Below, one piece after another: positions 61,613-64,000 of a DNA stretch of 64,000 bases (the stretch's first letter is position 1; every line of letters begins with the position of its first letter). Both the position numbers and the translations under genes were made by a program. Origin of the DNA: Chloroflexota bacterium (GTDB taxonomy: Bacteria; Chloroflexota; Anaerolineae; VGOG01); contig JAUWOY010000001.1 of the NCBI GenBank assembly GCA_030611885.1, positions 124,001 through 188,000 of the forward strand, in the 5' to 3' direction. The notes under the pieces are model-generated. The model was given only the letters and a program-made list of their open reading frames with translations. It had not been told where the DNA came from and made no database searches.

Positions 61613-62980
61613 ATGGAAATAGACCCAGAAACCGTCGTCACCAGAGATGCTGATGTGGCCTACATCATGGAATGTATCGAGGATGGGGAGTGTTGCTCCA
61701 TAGTAGGACTGAGCAACACGGGCAAGTCCACTTTGCTGCGCTCTATCCCCTGGCCTGCGGTGAAGGGGAAGTACCTGGGGGATCTAGCCGATGACTACAT
61801 TTTCGTTTATATTGACTTCAACCTGATGCTGGGGCTCACGGAGCAGGGATTCTATGAGCTCATCCTGCGCAGCACTCTGGCCGAGCTCAAGAAGCTGGAA
61901 ATAGAGCAGGGGCTGCTGGATCGCGTCGCTGCTTCCTACCGCCACCTGGTGGAACCTGCCAATCCGTTTCTGGTGCCGCTCAGTTTCAACGAGGGTCTCA
62001 CGGCCATCAGCGAGGGTCTCAAACAGCGTGTCGTTTTTCTCTTCGATGAATTTGACGAGCCCTTCGCTGGCCTGGACGAGCGCATCTTCTTGAACCTCCG
62101 CGCTCTCAAGGACAAATACGGTCCCCGCCTCTCGTACGTGGTGGCCACTGACCAGCCGCTCAGAGAGCCACAACGCGGGGCCAAGGTGGCCGAGTTCCGC
62201 GAGCTCTTTGCCCTTAACACGCTCTTTCTATCCACGCTGGGGAGGGATGATGCCGAGCAGGCTGTCGCCCAGTTTGCCAGGGAAGAGGAGGTGGAGCTCA
62301 GCGCGGACGACGTCGTCTTCGTCATCGATCAGGCTGGCGGCCATCCTGGGCTGCTGGAGGCCGCGTGCCGCGTCCTGGCCGAGGTCAGCAGCGATTACCC
62401 CGATTCCTATCGAGACCAGAGCTACAAGCTGGTGCGGGAGCGGCTCGATAGCGACGTCAGTATCAGGGCCGAGTGTGCCAAGCTGTGGAACGGCCTTACC
62501 GCTGAAGAGCAGGAGGCGTTGACGGCCTTCGTCTCCAGGTCAGGAGAGCCTTTGGATCCGGAGTTGGAGCGTTCCCTGCGTCAGAAAGCCATAATCGAGG
62601 AGAAAGAGGGCCCGCTATCTGTTTTCAGTCAATTGTTCGAGGGCTTCGCCCGCAGGCAGAGGCTGGTGAGGAGGCATGAGCCTCAGGGGGTGCGGGTGGA
62701 TGTGGATTCCGGCCATGTCTGGGTAGATGGGGAATTGGCGTCTGACTTGACCGATCTGGAGTACAGATTGCTGCTTTTGCTCTACGGCCACCTGGACAAG
62801 ATATGCGACAAGTATCAGATCGTGGAGTCCGTCTGGGGCCAGGATTACATTGACGAGGTTGACGACGCCCGCATCGGGAAGCTGGTCAACCGCCTGCGCC
62901 AGAAGATCGAGCCTGACCCGTCGGAGCCGAGGTATCTGACAACCGTCCGCGGCCGGGGGTATAGATTGGTTAGTCCATGA
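61613..62980 (+). CDS. STAND-like P-loop ATPase fused to OmpR-type winged-helix DNA-binding domain
   Basis: GLSNTGKSTLLRSI; VVFLFDEFDEPF; C-terminal LTDLEYRLLLLLYGHLDKICDKYQIVESVWGQDYIDEVDDARIGKLVNRLRQKIEPDPSEPRYLTTVRGRGYRLV. Confidence 0.85.
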   Translation: MEIDPETVVTRDADVAYIMECIEDGECCSIVGLSNTGKSTLLRSIPWPAVKGKYLGDLADDYIFVYIDFNLMLGLTEQGFYELILRSTLAELKKLEIEQGLLDRVAASYRHLVEPANPFLVPLSFNEGLTAISEGLKQRVVFLFDEFDEPFAGLDERIFLNLRALKDKYGPRLSYVVATDQPLREPQRGAKVAEFRELFALNTLFLSTLGRDDAEQAVAQFAREEEVELSADDVVFVIDQAGGHPGLLEAACRVLAEVSSDYPDSYRDQSYKLVRERLDSDVSIRAECAKLWNGLTAEEQEALTAFVSRSGEPLDPELERSLRQKAIIEEKEGPLSVFSQLFEGFARRQRLVRRHEPQGVRVDVDSGHVWVDGELASDLTDLEYRLLLLLYGHLDKICDKYQIVESVWGQDYIDEVDDARIGKLVNRLRQKIEPDPSEPRYLTTVRGRGYRLVSP

Positions 62981-62986
62981 AGCCCA

Positions 62987-63085
62987 AGAAACCAGGTTTT
63001 TTTGCGTTGGGAAAGTGACTACTGCTAGCAGCACCACAAGGTCAGCCAGCTCTTCGACCCAACAGCGAGGAAAAACCTGGTTTCT
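62987..63085. mobile_element. 99-bp element with terminal inverted repeats, second copy
   Basis: AGAAACCAGGTTTTTTT...AAAAACCTGGTTTCT; flanked by ATTGGTTAGTCCATGA / ATTGGTGAGTCCGTGA. Confidence 0.85.
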
Positions 63086-63232
63086 GAATTGGTGAGTCCG
63101 TGAGATGTCTGCTTTCTGTCGGCTGCATGTCGTGCAAACCTGAGGGTTTTGTGATATAATATGGCCAACTTGATCGAGCGCAGCCCTGGAGGCTGTCTTT
63201 GATCACCAAAAAAGAAAAGGAGGGTTTAGAAA

Positions 63233-63910
63233 ATGGCATCGCTGTTGGAAAAAGTTAGAACGCTGATCTCGGCTAATCTACACGCCGTCGTGGACGCGGC
63301 TCTCAAGTCCAACTCCATAGCTGTGGTTGACCAATACATCCGCCAGATAGAGGACAGCCTGGAGGACCTGGAGGACGCGACGGCTACGGTCGGGGGGCAG
63401 GTCAAGACGCTGCGCCGCAAGTTGGATGAGTATCGCACCAAGGCGGATGAGCTGGATCGCAACATTGACCTATTCCTGAAGGACGGGAAGGAAGAAGTGG
63501 CTGCGGCGGCTCAGAGCAAGCTCAACTCCGCGCAGCGGCTGGCGGAGAACTACAAGGAGCAGCTCGCCCGTCAGGAGAAGGAGTTCGCGGCGCTGCAGGA
63601 CGCCCGCTTGAAGCTGGAGGCGAAGCTGACCAGCATCCGCCAGGAGCGCGAGGAACTGCAAGCGCTGCTAGACCTGGCCCGCTCGAAGGAGATCACGGCC
63701 GAGGCTATCGGCTCGCTCGATGACCTGGCGGGGTCGGGTGACACGGACGTGGCCCGTATCGCCGAGTCAATCCGGGCCCGGCTGGACAAGGCTACTGCCA
63801 GGACCGAGATGCTGGCTACCAGCCTGGACGCTCAGATGGATGAGATCCTGGAGCGGCACGCCATTGATCAGCAGCTCGCCGAGCGCAAGCAGCGTTTGGG
63901 GATTGAGTAA
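63233..63910 (+). CDS. PspA/IM30 family protein
   Basis: MASLLEKVRTLISANLHAVVDAALKSNSIAVVDQYIRQIEDSLEDLEDATATV; long coiled coil. Confidence 0.85.
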   Translation: MASLLEKVRTLISANLHAVVDAALKSNSIAVVDQYIRQIEDSLEDLEDATATVGGQVKTLRRKLDEYRTKADELDRNIDLFLKDGKEEVAAAAQSKLNSAQRLAENYKEQLARQEKEFAALQDARLKLEAKLTSIRQEREELQALLDLARSKEITAEAIGSLDDLAGSGDTDVARIAESIRARLDKATARTEMLATSLDAQMDEILERHAIDQQLAERKQRLGIE

Positions 63911-63941
63911 CAAAGGAGCAAGGGAGCAGGGAGCAAAGGAG

Positions 63942-63990
63942 ATGCGTTTCGCGTTTCGCGTTGCGAGTTTCGGGTTTTGGAACTCAAAAC
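63942..63990. repeat. 7-bp-period array at window end
   Basis: gcgtttcgcgtttcgcgttgcgagtttcgggttttggaactcaaaactc. Confidence 0.75.
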
Positions 63991-64000
63991 TCTGTTCCCC

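Noticed and set aside
1877-63990. Heptamer arrays considered as CRISPR
   Set aside because: Units are 7 bp with no spacer/repeat alternation, and no cas genes are seen.
1-64000. tRNA/rRNA genes or prophage
   Set aside because: No tRNA/rRNA signature or phage structural/integrase genes recognised by eye; small RNAs cannot be excluded without tRNAscan/Infernal.

Overview
This 64 kb window looks like a chromosomal contig from a high-GC bacterium. The gene content and the Thr-Pro-Thr linker protein suggest Chloroflexota/Anaerolineae, which is inference only. Housekeeping and metabolic genes include the tex 3' end, an FGGY kinase, a MrfA/MrfB-like helicase-nuclease pair, threonine dehydratase, a heterodimeric ABC exporter, mutM, NUDIX, rdgB, bactofilin, GT2/GT39 glycosyltransferases, a TPR protein, MATE, lactate permease, an aminotransferase, a subtilase and PspA. 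They are interspersed with accessory and conflict genes: at least five toxin-antitoxin-type pairs (DUF6516-like, Phd/PIN, DarG/DarT, MNT/HEPN, PIN_3), a Bpu10I-like R-M pair, a TIR-FGE-sulfatase protein with a diversity-generating-retroelement-like C-terminus, and a STAND-like ATPase fused to a winged helix. The most striking signal is that two unrelated toxin-antitoxin modules each lie just after a housekeeping gene and are each followed by a second, diverged copy of that gene's 3' end. The repeat offsets are 1,061 bp and 1,058 bp, as if ~1.06 kb circles had integrated by single crossover at gene 3' ends. The window also carries many small palindromic or MITE-like elements from several families. 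These include a two-hairpin element with covarying stems and an invariant GCCA loop, strictly 7-bp-periodic arrays, and elements read in frame inside genes. Several gene remnants are present: uvrA with two LexA-like boxes, a split thioesterase, a VOC gene with an amber codon, and an MFS tail. All family names come from reading the translations by eye; no database search was possible.
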